In this document: in pieces, positions 52,156 through 62,720 of the stretch | How the letters are laid out: the number at the start of each line of letters is the position of its first letter | Position numbering within the stretch: position 1 is the stretch's first letter | From: Perognathus longimembris pacificus | Taxonomy: Eukaryota > Chordata > Mammalia > Rodentia > Heteromyidae | DNA: 64,000 nucleotides | Assembly (NCBI RefSeq): GCF_023159225.1 | Contig: NC_063168.1 | Location: 66,629,398-66,693,397, forward strand | Direction of reading: 5' to 3' | Position numbers and translations under genes: made by a program | The notes under the pieces: generated by a model | What the model saw: the letters and a program-made list of their open reading frames with translations, nothing else | What the model was told of the DNA's origin: nothing | The model's database searches: none

Positions 52156-53640
52156 TTTGAGCCTGTTCATTAGGTCATCTTCATTGGAAGGGCTGACCCA
52201 GAAGATACCTACCCCAGCCCAGAAACATCCCCGGGAGGAGAGAATCATTCTAATTGGGAATCGATTCCTACCAAGGCATCTTCAGTTTGGCTGGGCACCG
52301 ACTCTGACCCTCCAGGGGCTAAGGCAGAAGCAGGCGCCACCCAGCGGCCAGTGGCTGTAATGCAGCATACCTATCTTGTAGCCCTCCAAAGTGCCTTCGC
52401 CTTAAAAGTTCTATTTCCTTCCCTGTAGCCGAATCAACTCTTGTTTCCAGGAAAGGCTCCGCTTCGTGGCGGAGAAGGCTTAGGTTGTAGGAGACTTTGC
52501 TCCGTGGAGCCATCAGCTCCCGCCAGCTTTCAGAGAGCGAATTCAGGGGGCTTCAGTGTCTGGAGTCAGGGCTTTCTTATGGCTGTCCTCCTGTCCGCCG
52601 TGGAGTTCTCTTCACAGGGCACCTGCCTCGGAGCCTGGTGAAGCTGGGGGAGGGCATGGCTCAGCTCTAGGGAGCCTCTTCGCCAGGTTACGTGAGCCCA
52701 GACAACTACGCGCATGCGGAGGGCAGGGCGTTCATCCAGGCAGATGGGGAGGAGATCATTAAGTCTCAGGAAGACTTGGAACGAGTTGAAGTCTTTTCAG
52801 TAGACAAGTGGCAGGGAAGGGAGCGCAATGTACTAGCGCAGGTGGAGTTTTGTGTTGAGAAACTGGACGTCCATTCTCACCCGTGTGCGATGCAACAGCT
52901 TCTGGAAGCTCCCTAGATCCTCAAACCCCTGGTTTCACTGGACTCTACTCATTCCCGCCTTCCACTATGTGCCCGTAGCCACGCCGCTTTCCTGTCCCAC
53001 CTGTGCTCCTTCCCTGCTGGGTGTCAGAGGTGTCCTGTGGTCGCTAGAGTCCCAAAAGGTTCTTGGTTCTGAGGGCGGGGCCTGTGTTCTGTGTTTTCCT
53101 GCTTGTTATGTCACAATTGCCTTGGCTGGTGTTGGGGGGCGTGTGACTCGTTGGCCACATGGTGTCGGCAGAGGCTTGCTCCTTCAGGCCTTGAGGCTGT
53201 AGGCACACAGTGGAGCCCCACAGGGCATCTAGGGGCTAGAAGACCCTGCACAAGGGCCTGAAATGTGGAGAGAGAAGGAGAGCGTGGCAGCCTTGCGTCC
53301 CTGTTACCAAGATTAAGAGTTATAAGTATGAATGAGAACACCACATGGTATTCAGACAGGAGGCAAAGGTTTCTTCCCACACTGCTGGCCTGTGGCTGAG
53401 CTGACCCATAGCCAGAGAGGAGGAGGGCCGAGGCCATGCCTTATCTAGGGCAGGGCGGGGGGTGTGGCCAGGCTGGTTGGGATGTGACCTCAGAGAAGGG
53501 GAAGTCACTGCCACTGTGCATGCTGGTTACCTAGGTAATACAGCTACTGGGTGGAGACTGAAACAGGTGGGGGGCATCTGCAGGAGCCCTCCCCAGGGTG
53601 GACCTTACAATGATCAAGGCAAAATTGTTATTTTCTAAAG
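52156..53640. other. GC-rich intergenic, unassigned
   Basis: No recognised gene. A balanced open frame lies at 52692-52916 (see findings). Confidence 0.4.
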
Positions 53641-53790
53641 GTTTACAATATTTTCCATGCATCTAATGCTATCAATAATGCTGAAACATGTTGTGTCATA
53701 AAGATGATTTCCATTATGATAAATATCCAGTAGTGAGATTGTTTCAGCCAGGAAACATCTTTATTTTCAATCTTGGCATGTATTGCTACG
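53640..53790. mobile_element. Old LINE-1-like fragment
   Basis: 'catgttgtgtcataaagatg' ... 'gataaatatccagtagtgag' matches an old L1 3' segment. Confidence 0.5.
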
Positions 53791-54149
53791 TTTTTTTTCC
53801 CCTTCAAAGAGTTTTTTAAAAACCAATTTTCACACCTATCTGAGATTTGATTCAGCAAGGGCCCACGCTGGGCCATTCCCTGGAAGCAATGTCAGACCCA
53901 GGTGGAAGTCCATGTTAGCACTTTCTTGTGTGTTAGTGTTCTGAGTCTAAGCACATCTAAGATCGGTTGAGTTTGCATCTCTATCATCTACATGTGTCTC
54001 CATTTGCCTCTCCAGATGTTGAGGTGTATCTTGTCCATTTGGATACATTCTTATATAGCAAGAGATGGTTAGTTTGTCTGTCTTTCCGTATGTATGTATC
54101 CCAGAGGTTTGTAAAGCTGAGACACAAACTTCTTTTGGTTCAAACCTAT

Positions 54150-54360
54150 TATGGTGGATTAAATGATCCTCCCACTCAATATGTCCATGACTTAGCCCTG
54201 GGAACCCCTGCGTGTTATTAGATTTGGAAAAGGTCCTTGCAGACGACCTGTGGGACTCTAAATCCATTGCAAGTGTCTTCGGATGAGAAAGGGAGGGGAT
54301 CCTGCAGACAAAGTGAAGACAGAGGGGGAGACTGGGAGGCACCCAGGAGCCAAAGAGGCA
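54150..54360 (+). mobile_element. Old LTR-like repeat, left part
   Basis: 'atggtggattaaatgatcct' ... 'ggaaaaggtccttgcagacg' ... 'ggatcctgcagacaaagtga'. Its probable right end ('gcctctagaacgcagacaat') is at 54895-54965, so about 530 bp of other DNA seems to lie inside it. Confidence 0.4.
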
Positions 54361-55259
54361 AGGCAGTAATACTGTCCAGGGTTCAGGTTTGTTTTCTTTG
54401 ATGGTTAAAGAATTTAAGGTCAGGACAGTGTGTAAAGCAGACAGGAATGTGTTTGAAAGCAAAATAAATGGCCAAACTGACTCCAAAGCGCAAGGAGGGG
54501 CTCGAGGAGCCTGGCGTCAGCCGTTCCTCGCTTTATGGATAGAGTTCTTTGCCTTCTCCCACCAAGGGCACACTCCTGGTCTGATTGGTGGAGAAGTGGA
54601 CATGTGCTGGGAAGAGTCTCGTGATTGGTCCTCCCGCCCTGAGTGGGCGTCTCCCTATGATAGGATTCTCCATTGTTGCCCATCAATATGGAAGGAGCTT
54701 TTGACTGCTTGGTGGTTCTGGGAACATGGCAATGGCTGCAAGGGCACAAAAGTATTTTGGTGCCCCCTGCCCACCCACCAGCATGTTGGAGCAGGTCCTG
54801 GCTGCCAACTCTTACCCCTAGCTGCTAAGGAGGTCTAATTTCCCTTCAGAAGGATTTTCCCCTAGAGAGAGTGGCTTTTTTTTGCCATGGCGGTGTGCGA
54901 CTCCCAGCCTCTAGAACGCAGACAATACGTTTCTGTGGGCTTAAGCTACTGGGCTGCTGTAAAGATGACAGACACAGCCTCATTTGAAGGAGGAGGTCAG
55001 TGCATTGAGCTCACTCAGGGCCAGCTGTTGATTTCAAAGTCAAGGTCCAAACGGTGGCCTCTGGTCTCCAAGGCAGGTAAGCTGTCCCGCTGGGGCTGGG
55101 TGCAGACATTCATTTCCAGATGCTTCTGTGGCTTGTGATTTGGCCTTCCTTCAAAGGACCCTAAGGATGGAGGAGATGGACTTAGCACAGTCCACACCAG
55201 AGTAAATCCAGGCCCCGGAGTGTAAAGAACTGGCACCAGCCATGGCGCTTCTACTTTCT

Positions 55260-55466
55260 TCTTTTTTTCATTTTTCTTTTTTGGGACTTGAACTCAGGGT
55301 CAGGTTGCTGTCCCTTTAGCCTTTCCCCTCAGGGCTGGCACTCTGTCACTTGAGCCACATCTTCACTTCTGGCTTTTTGCTAATTGCAGATGGCTTCAAA
55401 TCAAGATCCTCCCATCTCCGCCTACAGAGTAGCTAGGATAATAGGTGTGAGCCACTAGCGCCCAGC
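55260..55466 (-). mobile_element. B1-Geo SINE, antisense
   Basis: 'gggacttgaactcagggtca' ... 'ggataataggtgtgagccac'. Confidence 0.82.
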
Positions 55467-55734
55467 TCTCCAGGAAGTATTTCGAGACACACATACTTAA
55501 TTCAGTTACTTTCAAAATTAAAATTTGGGACAACAAATGCACATTTCAAGTAGATGGACCTGCAGCTGGGAGGTGTATGAGATCTAAGTGGAGACAAGCA
55601 CTTGGGATGAAAAGCCAGTCTCCAAATTGAGATGTGTTGGAAGTGTTAAATGGATACCAGATTTGGACGACTTGGTACAAATGGAAGAATGCAAAACATC
55701 TCTAACATTTTAATATTGATTATGTGTTGAAATG

Positions 55735-55865
55735 ATAATATTTTGGATACACTGGATCCAGTACAATCATATTAAACTTCGTTTCACTGGCTCCTGCCAC
55801 TTGCTAGCTCTGTGGTTTCAGGCAATTCCCCAAGCCCTCGGAGCCTCCATTTCCCCTTATCTGAA
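55735..55865 (+). mobile_element. MIR SINE fragment
   Basis: 'cctgccacttgctagctctg' 'tggtttcaggcaattcccc' 'cctccatttccccttatctg' is sense MIR. Confidence 0.65.
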
Positions 55866-56138
55866 GTCACCAAGTAGAAAGACTGGGCGCCGTGCCAGTT
55901 GTGGCTGGCTCGGGATGAAGCCAGGGTGGTGGTGATGGGGATAGGGAGGGTCCTGAGCCCCACCGAGCCTCAGGAAGGGTAAGAACCCCCAGTCCAAGTT
56001 CCCTCCCTACCCCTGCTTGCCAGCAGGCGATTTCGGCAGAAGCTTCCTAGGGCTTAAAATTAGCATTTGCTTGATAGTGCTGCCTGAGGAGCAGACGCTG
56101 CCCTGGCCTGGTGGTTCTGTGGAATGCAGGATCAAGAG

Positions 56139-56141
<3 letters not shown>

Positions 56142-56189
<48 letters not shown>
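56142..56189. repeat. (GT)24 microsatellite
   Basis: Uninterrupted GT run. Confidence 0.96.
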
Positions 56190-56191
<2 letters not shown>

Positions 56192-56514
56192 GGTCCCATC
56201 CGTCTCCCTGTCTCTGGGCTCCAGGGCTCTGCCTTGTGCCAGTCTGGGTGAGGAAAGAGCAGAGAGCACCTGTTCTGCTGTTCTCTCCTGAGGTAATGCG
56301 AGGGTTTGGGATGGGGGTGAAGGTGACCGGCAGCTTTTAGGAGGAAGCTTCTCCCAGTTAAACAGTTACGGCCGAGGATCTGAAGAGGGGCAGATGGGCG
56401 TCTCTCTGTGCTTCCTGGTTACTTGGTTCCATAACCCAGCAGCTCTCTGAGATAATGGATGGTGCTGTTCTGTGGAGTGCTGCATTATGGGAAAGGCCCC
56501 ATGCATCACCAGAA

Positions 56515-56620
56515 TGTTGTGTAGATCTGGAGAAGTTAAGTGAACTTCCCAAAGCCATACAACTGGGGCTGACAGAGGCAGGATTTGAACTTAGTTCTTC
56601 CTGGTATTAAGCATTAGACA
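56515..56620 (-). mobile_element. MIR SINE fragment, antisense
   Basis: 'gaagttaagtgaacttccc' 'aaagccatacaactggggct' 'ggatttgaacttagttcttc' is antisense MIR, interrupted by the next SINE. Confidence 0.65.
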
Positions 56621-56621
56621 C

Positions 56622-56851
56622 TTAGTTGGGTGCTGGTGGCTCAAGCCTATAATCCTAGCTATTCAGGAGGCTGAGATCTGAGGATCATGGTTCAAAGACA
56701 GCCAGGACAGGAAAAGTCTGAGAACTCATGTCTCTAATTAATCACCCCCAAAAGCCAGAAGTAGAGCCATGGTTCAAGTGGTAGAGCACTAGCCCTTGAG
56801 CAAAAAAGCTCAGGGGCAGTGTTCAGGCCCCGAGTTCAAGCCTCCACACTG
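56622..56851 (+). mobile_element. B1-Geo SINE, sense
   Basis: B1 ('gtggctcaagcctataatcc'), linker 'ctctaattaatcaccccc', Geo ('catggttcaagtggtagagc'). The tail is replaced by the (CA)n at 56852-56909. Confidence 0.9.
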
Positions 56852-56866
56852 ACACACACACACACT

Positions 56867-56909
<43 letters not shown>
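56852..56909. repeat. (CA)n microsatellite at a SINE tail
   Basis: CA dinucleotides with one TGA interruption, joined to the 3' end of the sense B1-Geo. Confidence 0.96.
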
Positions 56910-56911
<2 letters not shown>

Positions 56912-57387
56912 CCAGAATAAGACAAAGTCAATTGCAGAGATGCAGAGCTGTGAATGCTTTCAGAAGTGTTACACGAGAACCCCAAAGTCCCCAACTTAGG
57001 ATCAGGCTGACTGGAAGTCCAGCCAGGGGTAGGGCTTGTCCAGGGTCCAGTGGCAGAGCTGGGTTTCTGGTTGCGGTGGGCACTGAGTTCTCTCCACTCC
57101 CCATGCATGGTGTCTGTTGGAGGAGTGTGGAACTTGTGGTGTATGGTGGTTCCTAGGGAAAAGGAAAGCCCAGATTTCACAGGGTCAGCCAGGCAAGGCC
57201 CCAGCATCCCTGTTCTTATGAAGGTCGTGTTGTTTAAATAGCTCATAGGTAGCTAGATGTCCTGGGAATCGGGAGGACCTGGCTGTCCTTCCTACAGTCT
57301 GGAGTTGCACCTTGAAGTCCAGAGGGGCAGAGATTCAAATGTTCTCTTACATTCCAGCTCTACTGCTTGAGCATGCCATTCTCCAGA

Positions 57388-57404
57388 TGGCCACTAGGTG
57401 TCGT
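57388..57404 (+). promoter_or_regulatory. CTCF-like motif
   Basis: TGGCCACTAGGTGTCGT fits the CTCF core apart from the GGC>GTC change. Binding not known. Confidence 0.35.
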
Positions 57405-57899
57405 CCTGGCTCCATGAGTGGGTATCCCTTGCTACTAGGTACTGGGGCTCTGACAGGTTTGTGTCCCGGGCCTAGCCTGAAGGCTGTGGGCCTTCCTCAG
57501 CTATCCAGGGTTCCGTGGCTCCCTGAAAGCCCAGGCTATTTTCAGCATTTTATTGGACCTTTCAGTTGGGTACGGTTATGTCATGATCTCAACCAGGTGG
57601 GCTTTGAGATTTACCTATTTGAGAAATCTCCAGGGCCCCTGGTATCAGTGGCACAATTTCACCCCACGGTGCTGGAATGCTAGTGGCTAGGTAGGCCTTA
57701 AGGCCTTGACTGCTCAGGGGAGGTCTCCCCAGGACCCCCCAGTGCTCTGGGGTGCAGGTGGGAAGGGGTTGCCGTTCACTTCCGCCAGCCACCCATCCAC
57801 AGGTAGGTCACCTGTAGGTAGAGGGTGCTTTGTTCAAAGCCACTTAGCCAGTCGGGGCTGAGATTTCTTCTGCCAAGTTCCACCTTGAGAAAGATGCCT

Positions 57900-58265
57900 G
57901 TTCCGAGTGGCATCCTGTCCCCCAGCTCTGGATGTGCAGGCCCTTTCCCCAGAATGTGACTTTATTTGGAAATAGAATCGTTGCAGATGTAATTAGTCTA
58001 AAAGAGGCATGAGTAATCCAATGTGACAGGTGTCCTTATGAAAGTGGGGTTTGCACCCAGACAAGCAGCCATGTGGAGGTCAGTCAAGGCTGAGACTGGG
58101 AGATACCCAAAAGAGCCCTGGCCCCCAACAGCCAGGCCCAGGCCTGGTGCCTTAGAGTGCTGCTGACATCTCCATGTGGCCTGTTAGTCACTGGAAGGGC
58201 AGGGGCAGTAAACCTGTTGTTTAAGGCATTTAGTTTGGGGTTCTCTTACAACCCCAGCAAGCTAA
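57900..58265 (+). mobile_element. Old LTR-like repeat (MaLR/ERVL type suspected)
   Basis: 'gaatgtgactttatttggaa' 'atcgttgcagatgtaattag' 'caatgtgacaggtgtcctta' ... 'cctgttgtttaaggcattta' is the order of a common mammalian LTR-like repeat. Non-coding. Confidence 0.55.
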
Positions 58266-58300
58266 ACCCAGTACTCAATTTTTTGAGCTGCCTTTAGCAA

Positions 58301-58413
58301 CTCCTTCCCTCCTCCCTCCCTCCCTCCCTCCTTCTCTCCCTTCCTATCTCCTTCTCTCTCTCTTTCCCTTTATCCCTCTCCTCTCCCTCCCTCTCTTCCT
58401 TCCTCTCTCTCTG
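58301..58413. repeat. Pyrimidine-rich CCCT/CTCT tract
   Basis: C/T-rich with two A interruptions. Confidence 0.92.
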
Positions 58414-58747
58414 ATGTGGTGGGCCAGCTCTTCTTTGTCTCCTTATTTGGCCCTCTGGCTGAGCTACTCCTCATTCTCTTCTCCTCTTCCATGTGTTCTC
58501 AGACCTATCCTGTATCAGTCTCTACCAGAATCCACCCTTTCAGGGAGTTCAATTCTACCGGCTGGCATCAGGAAAGCCATCTGATTAAGCTCAATTCACA
58601 CCAAGGGGTGCGTGACTAACAACCTAGGTGCAGCGGGCCCAGGAAATCGTGTTCCCCAGAGGTTACTCACGTGTCAACAGCAGTGTGTGAAGTCCTGAAG
58701 GGGACCTGTTATTGAATGGAGAAGAATTTTGTAATGTGGGTGTTTGT

Positions 58748-58793
58748 CCCCTTTGTAATCTTCTCGACACCCCCTTTGTAATCTGCTCGACAC
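58748..58793. repeat. 23-bp tandem duplication
   Basis: Two adjacent copies of a 23-mer starting CCCCTTTGTAATC, differing at one base (T/G). Confidence 0.95.
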
Positions 58794-58799
58794 CCCGAC

Positions 58800-59965
58800 A
58801 TACTTTCTTCTGAGCAGGGCCAGAGACCTCAAGGCTCCTGTCTGGGCCCCTGGCCCGCAGGCCCAGGGCTAGGTCTGGTTTCTTTCCAGGCGGGGCCATG
58901 GTAGAGGCTCACCCCACTCCCCAGCCGGGAGAGGCACAGCCAAGCTTGCCACTGCGCTGCCCTCCTCAGGGGGAGCCCCACAGCCCGTGCCCTGCCCAGT
59001 CCTCCTGCGCCTTCTCCCTCCACACCCCGCCACACCCCCCCACGGCTCCATGCTGGCCTTGTAAAAGTGGGGGGCTGCCTGTTTTCAGCCGCCCTGACGA
59101 GACAGGTTGCCCCCGGGGCTGGCTGGTGCCGGCCAGCCAGGCCCAGTTGGCCTCCTGGGAGCAGCGCTGGCTGGAAGTGATGGTGCCCAGAAAGACTTGG
59201 CACTGGAGAGGGCACATGTCTGGCTTTAATCAGCCATGACCTCTGGCCTTCAGCTGTGGGGGGCTGGCGAGGGGGGCATGGCATCCCGGGGCTCTAGGAG
59301 GAGGGCTGGAGGGCCAGGCCCCTTCTGGTTCTCTCTCCAGGAACCTGGAAGAAAGAGGGGACTGGACTCTGGGCCTCGGGAACCGAGAGCCAGACAAGCT
59401 GGTAGAGTCCCGTCTGGCCTAGGGTGTGCACGGGCTGGGCGGATGACCCCCCCACCCAGGCCTGGTGAATTTTCCTCCAAGTCCTGACATACCTGGACCT
59501 GGATCTGAAGCCAGCCTGAGGGAGGATTCGCAGAGGAAGGGGGCTCTCCCTCCAGTGCTCCTTGGTGTGCTCCATGCCTGTTTCTTTCAACCTTGCCACT
59601 GCGAGGGACGACCCCCAGCCCCCGCCATGGCCCTCTGGGCTAGGCGCGATCAGGTTGAGGCCCCCTCTGAGAAGCTGGGGTCTCAGGGGGTGCTGCATCT
59701 CTGGGGTACCCGCTGCTTCTGCCAGCAGCCGAGCGGAGGGAGGCAGGGCCCCTGTTTCCCAAGAGCCATGCGCAGATGGTCTCGCGTGGATGGGTGCTGG
59801 TGGGTTCCAGAAGGGTTGGGTCACCCGGGTCGTTGTGGGGGTGGGGTGGGGGGGCTGTGTGGACCGCCCAGCCTCTGGTATGGAGCCGAACACGGAGGCG
59901 GGCGGGCCTGCGGATGGGGGGACCCCGCGGGCAGAAACGAAACCCTCCTCGCGGCTGGCCGCACG
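58800..59965. other. GC-rich intergenic, unassigned
   Basis: No gene recognised. Open frames up to 208 codons on several frames at once are expected in sequence this GC-rich. Confidence 0.45.
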
Positions 59966-60142
59966 CGCTGGGAATTGAAGTATGCACGGAAATACAATTC
60001 ACAAATTGATGGACGTTATTTTCCCTGTTCCCAGGCTTTAATTTCCAGCAACAAAATGTCAGTGTTATGGCTGAAGTTCTCTTCGTTGTAGGAAACACAT
60101 CATCACGCGGAGCTGTTTATGCAGCGCTCGTATATTAAATGA
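59966..60142. promoter_or_regulatory. Candidate conserved non-coding element
   Basis: A sharply bounded AT-rich island in GC-rich DNA, without repeat similarity, holding TTTAATTTCC, ACATCATCA and TATTAAATGACA motifs. Confidence 0.4.
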
Positions 60143-60369
60143 CAAGAGTGGCCTGAGAGGAACGGGGGGGTCACGGCCCTGTGGTTCCCCTGAAATGGGA
60201 GGATCTGAGGGCGAGGATCCGCTCCTTCTATTATTTATATTCCAAAGCCTGCCCTGGCCCCCCTCCCCCTCCCCAGGATAAACAGAGGGAGCCCTGTTTC
60301 TTCTGGAAGCTGTGGTTATGGGTAAAGCAGCCAGCCGGGGGTGTGCCAGGGACTGTCACTCACAGATGG

Positions 60370-60408
<39 letters not shown>
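60370..60408. repeat. (GT)n microsatellite
   Basis: About 19 GT units, followed 40 nt later by a C19 run (60449-60467). Confidence 0.95.
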
Positions 60409-60412
<4 letters not shown>

Positions 60413-60845
60413 AACACAGATACAGGCTCTCATCCCATCCCACCTTCTCCCCCCCCCCCCCCCCCCCGTGTGGTTTGGGTGTGCTGATCCCTCTCCTAAG
60501 GTCACTGGGGGAGGGGGGCAGCCATAGGCAGCGCTCCCGCTCAGGATTCCAGGGTCGCCCCCATCCTGGTGCCTTTCTTTCTTCACTGGGACTGTGGGAG
60601 CCTCGCTGAGCAGCCAGGTGGGAGAGTGGCTTGGCTGAGCTGGAGGAAAGCGCCCCCTCGGGGGTCACGATGACAGCCTTGTTTGGGAGCACTGCAGTCG
60701 CACCCCCGTCGCGGTAGGTGACACTCCAAAATTAAAACTAACTACGTTGCTCAGTCCCTTTCTGGAGCGTGGGCAGCATCGCTGGGTGTGCCGCCACGTC
60801 ACGAGTGGAAATTGCTCTGATAACCACTAACCAAGACCTCCAGGC

Positions 60846-60990
60846 TGGATGGCGCTGGTGGCTCACGCCTGTCATCCCAGCTGCTCAGGGGGCTGAGCTC
60901 TGAGGATCTCGGTTCAAAGCCAGCCCCGGCAGGAAAGTCCCAGTGAGACGCTTACCTTCAATTAACCAAAAAAAACCCAAAAGTGGCACG
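60846..60990 (+). mobile_element. B1-Geo SINE, sense, 3'-shortened
   Basis: A CpG-rich B1 part ('ggctcacgcctgtcatccca'), linker 'cttcaattaacc', and only the first nucleotides of Geo. An antisense B1 tail follows at 61050-61115. Confidence 0.8.
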
Positions 60991-61049
60991 GTGGCAGAGA
61001 CCCTGCGTGGAGCATTCGCAGCTTACGGTTCTGAGGCTGGGACTCGCCG

Positions 61050-61115
61050 GCTTTGCACTAGGACAGCTGATCTCAGCCTCCCGCTTAGCTAGGATCCCAG
61101 AGGCGAGCCTCCAGC
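61050..61115 (-). mobile_element. B1 tail fragment, antisense
   Basis: 'gctgatctcagcctcccgct' 'tagctaggatcccagaggcg' is the antisense 5' part of B1-Geo, forming an inverted pair with the SINE at 60846-60990. Confidence 0.6.
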
Positions 61116-61660
61116 AGCTGGCTCGCGCTCTTTTGGTTTGTGACTTGGGGAGTCTGGCTGTTTCTTGAGAAGCAAGGAATGGGTGCATTGATCACTGCAG
61201 CCTGCCAGAGCTCTGCAGGTTTGGGGGTGGTAGTTTGGGCCTGGGAGCCATGCACTTTGTAGTTTTCTGAATGTCCTTTGAGCGGATTCCCCCGGAAGGC
61301 AGGCAGGCATCATCTTTGCAAACACCTTGGGGTCTCAAGGCAGGAGGTGGGTGACGGTGGTCAGCGGGGGGCACGGGGTGCAGAGTGGGCAGTGTTGCGG
61401 ACTCTGCCTGGCCTGGCTTTGCTCTCGTGGGCTCTCCCCCTGAGGCGTGGGCAGGGAGCGGATTCGGGGCACACCTGTGATCTGTGGTGACTGACCCCGG
61501 GAAGCCCATGGAGCAGGCTCTCCCTGGACCCTGTGGAGTCATAACATGGCTTATTGAGTTATCTCTGACTGTATGAAGGGGGCGCTGGCCTGAATCAGGG
61601 GTGTAGGCTTTCAGGCTCAGTCATTTGGGGAGTAAAGCGAGCCCGAACAACCCAATAACC

Positions 61661-61662
<2 letters not shown>

Positions 61663-61703
<41 letters not shown>
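61663..61703. repeat. (CA)20 microsatellite
   Basis: Uninterrupted CA run. Confidence 0.95.
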
Positions 61704-61706
<3 letters not shown>

Positions 61707-62121
61707 AGGAGACAGATGAAGAAAAGAATTGTTTTCTTTTTCCATAAAAGGCAATCAGAAAATAAAAAAAGACCCCAACCCTTTGAAATAGTGCCAGCCA
61801 CGAATGAGAGAGTTCAGAAGTTAGAACTCCTCTCTGGTTTCAGCGGAAGTACTTAATGGCCCTTTCTCATCATTCAGCAAGAATACATACTCCCGAAATT
61901 TCTCCCAAATTTGATTTTTGGTTTCCATTTCAAAGGCGGGGGGGGGGGTGGGTGGAAACCGGCACAAAGGACGGTGAACACTCTGGACTTACTTTCTCAA
62001 GCCACAGCACATTCCCAGGAAAGCGAGGCACGGGAACTGGGTTTTTCCAAGCTGCGTTCAGGGTCCCAAGGCGGCAGGAATGGCCGCAGCACAGACTTCT
62101 GGGAACGCGGGCTGAGGGGGG

Positions 62122-62330
62122 TTTGCATATAAATTGGATTCAAATATAATTGATATTTAAGTCACTTGCTGGAAATTTAAACGTTGATAGTTTATATCTC
62201 TGCTTAATAGCATATTAAATCATTTTATAACCCTTAACAACTGTTTAATCTTTTCATTGTTGAAAAATGAGGTAATTGATCTAAACCATGTTGGAATATG
62301 CCAGGAAAAACTTACTGAAGTATACCACCC
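62122..62330. promoter_or_regulatory. Candidate conserved non-coding element, AT-rich
   Basis: An AT-rich block between two GC-rich stretches with ATTTAAGTCACTTGC, TTAAACGTTGATAG, TTAATAGCATATTAAATC and GGTAATTGATC. No repeat similarity seen. Confidence 0.4.
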
Positions 62331-62499
62331 TCGCCATGCGCCCAGAGCCCCCTGAGGGTCTGGGTGTGTTAGGGTGGCCCGTCTCCCCGGCAGTGGGGTT
62401 TCACACCAGGCCAGCATTGGGGGGCTGAGGGCTGGGTGGGAGGAAGGGGCTGGAGCCTGCGATCTGGCCCTCGGGCCAGGGCGCGGCCGCCATCTAGGA

Positions 62500-62720
62500 C
62501 TTTGGCTCTTAATTGGACGCTGTGAACGGCATGCTTTCCTGGCCGCCAATATGTTCTATAATTCCTCACTGCGTTCGGCAAGGTTGCTCGTATACTGTTA
62601 GAATCAGACTGCATGGGGGAGAGACAGAGGGAGAACTTTGTTATTCCCCAAACAAGTATGCCTTGCTTGGGGAATGACAGCAGAGAATACCTTCTGAATG
62701 AAGTATGTCTCCCTTCCGGG
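62500..62720. promoter_or_regulatory. Candidate conserved non-coding element
   Basis: A repeat-free, moderately AT-rich block with CTTAATTGGACGCTG, GCCGCCAATATGTTC (CCAAT-like) and GGGATTACAGC motifs in GC-rich DNA. Confidence 0.35.

Noticed and set aside
59294..60098. Several 138-208-codon frames on both strands
   Set aside because: Simultaneously open frames are expected at this GC content; the composition is Pro/Arg/Gly-rich with no domain.
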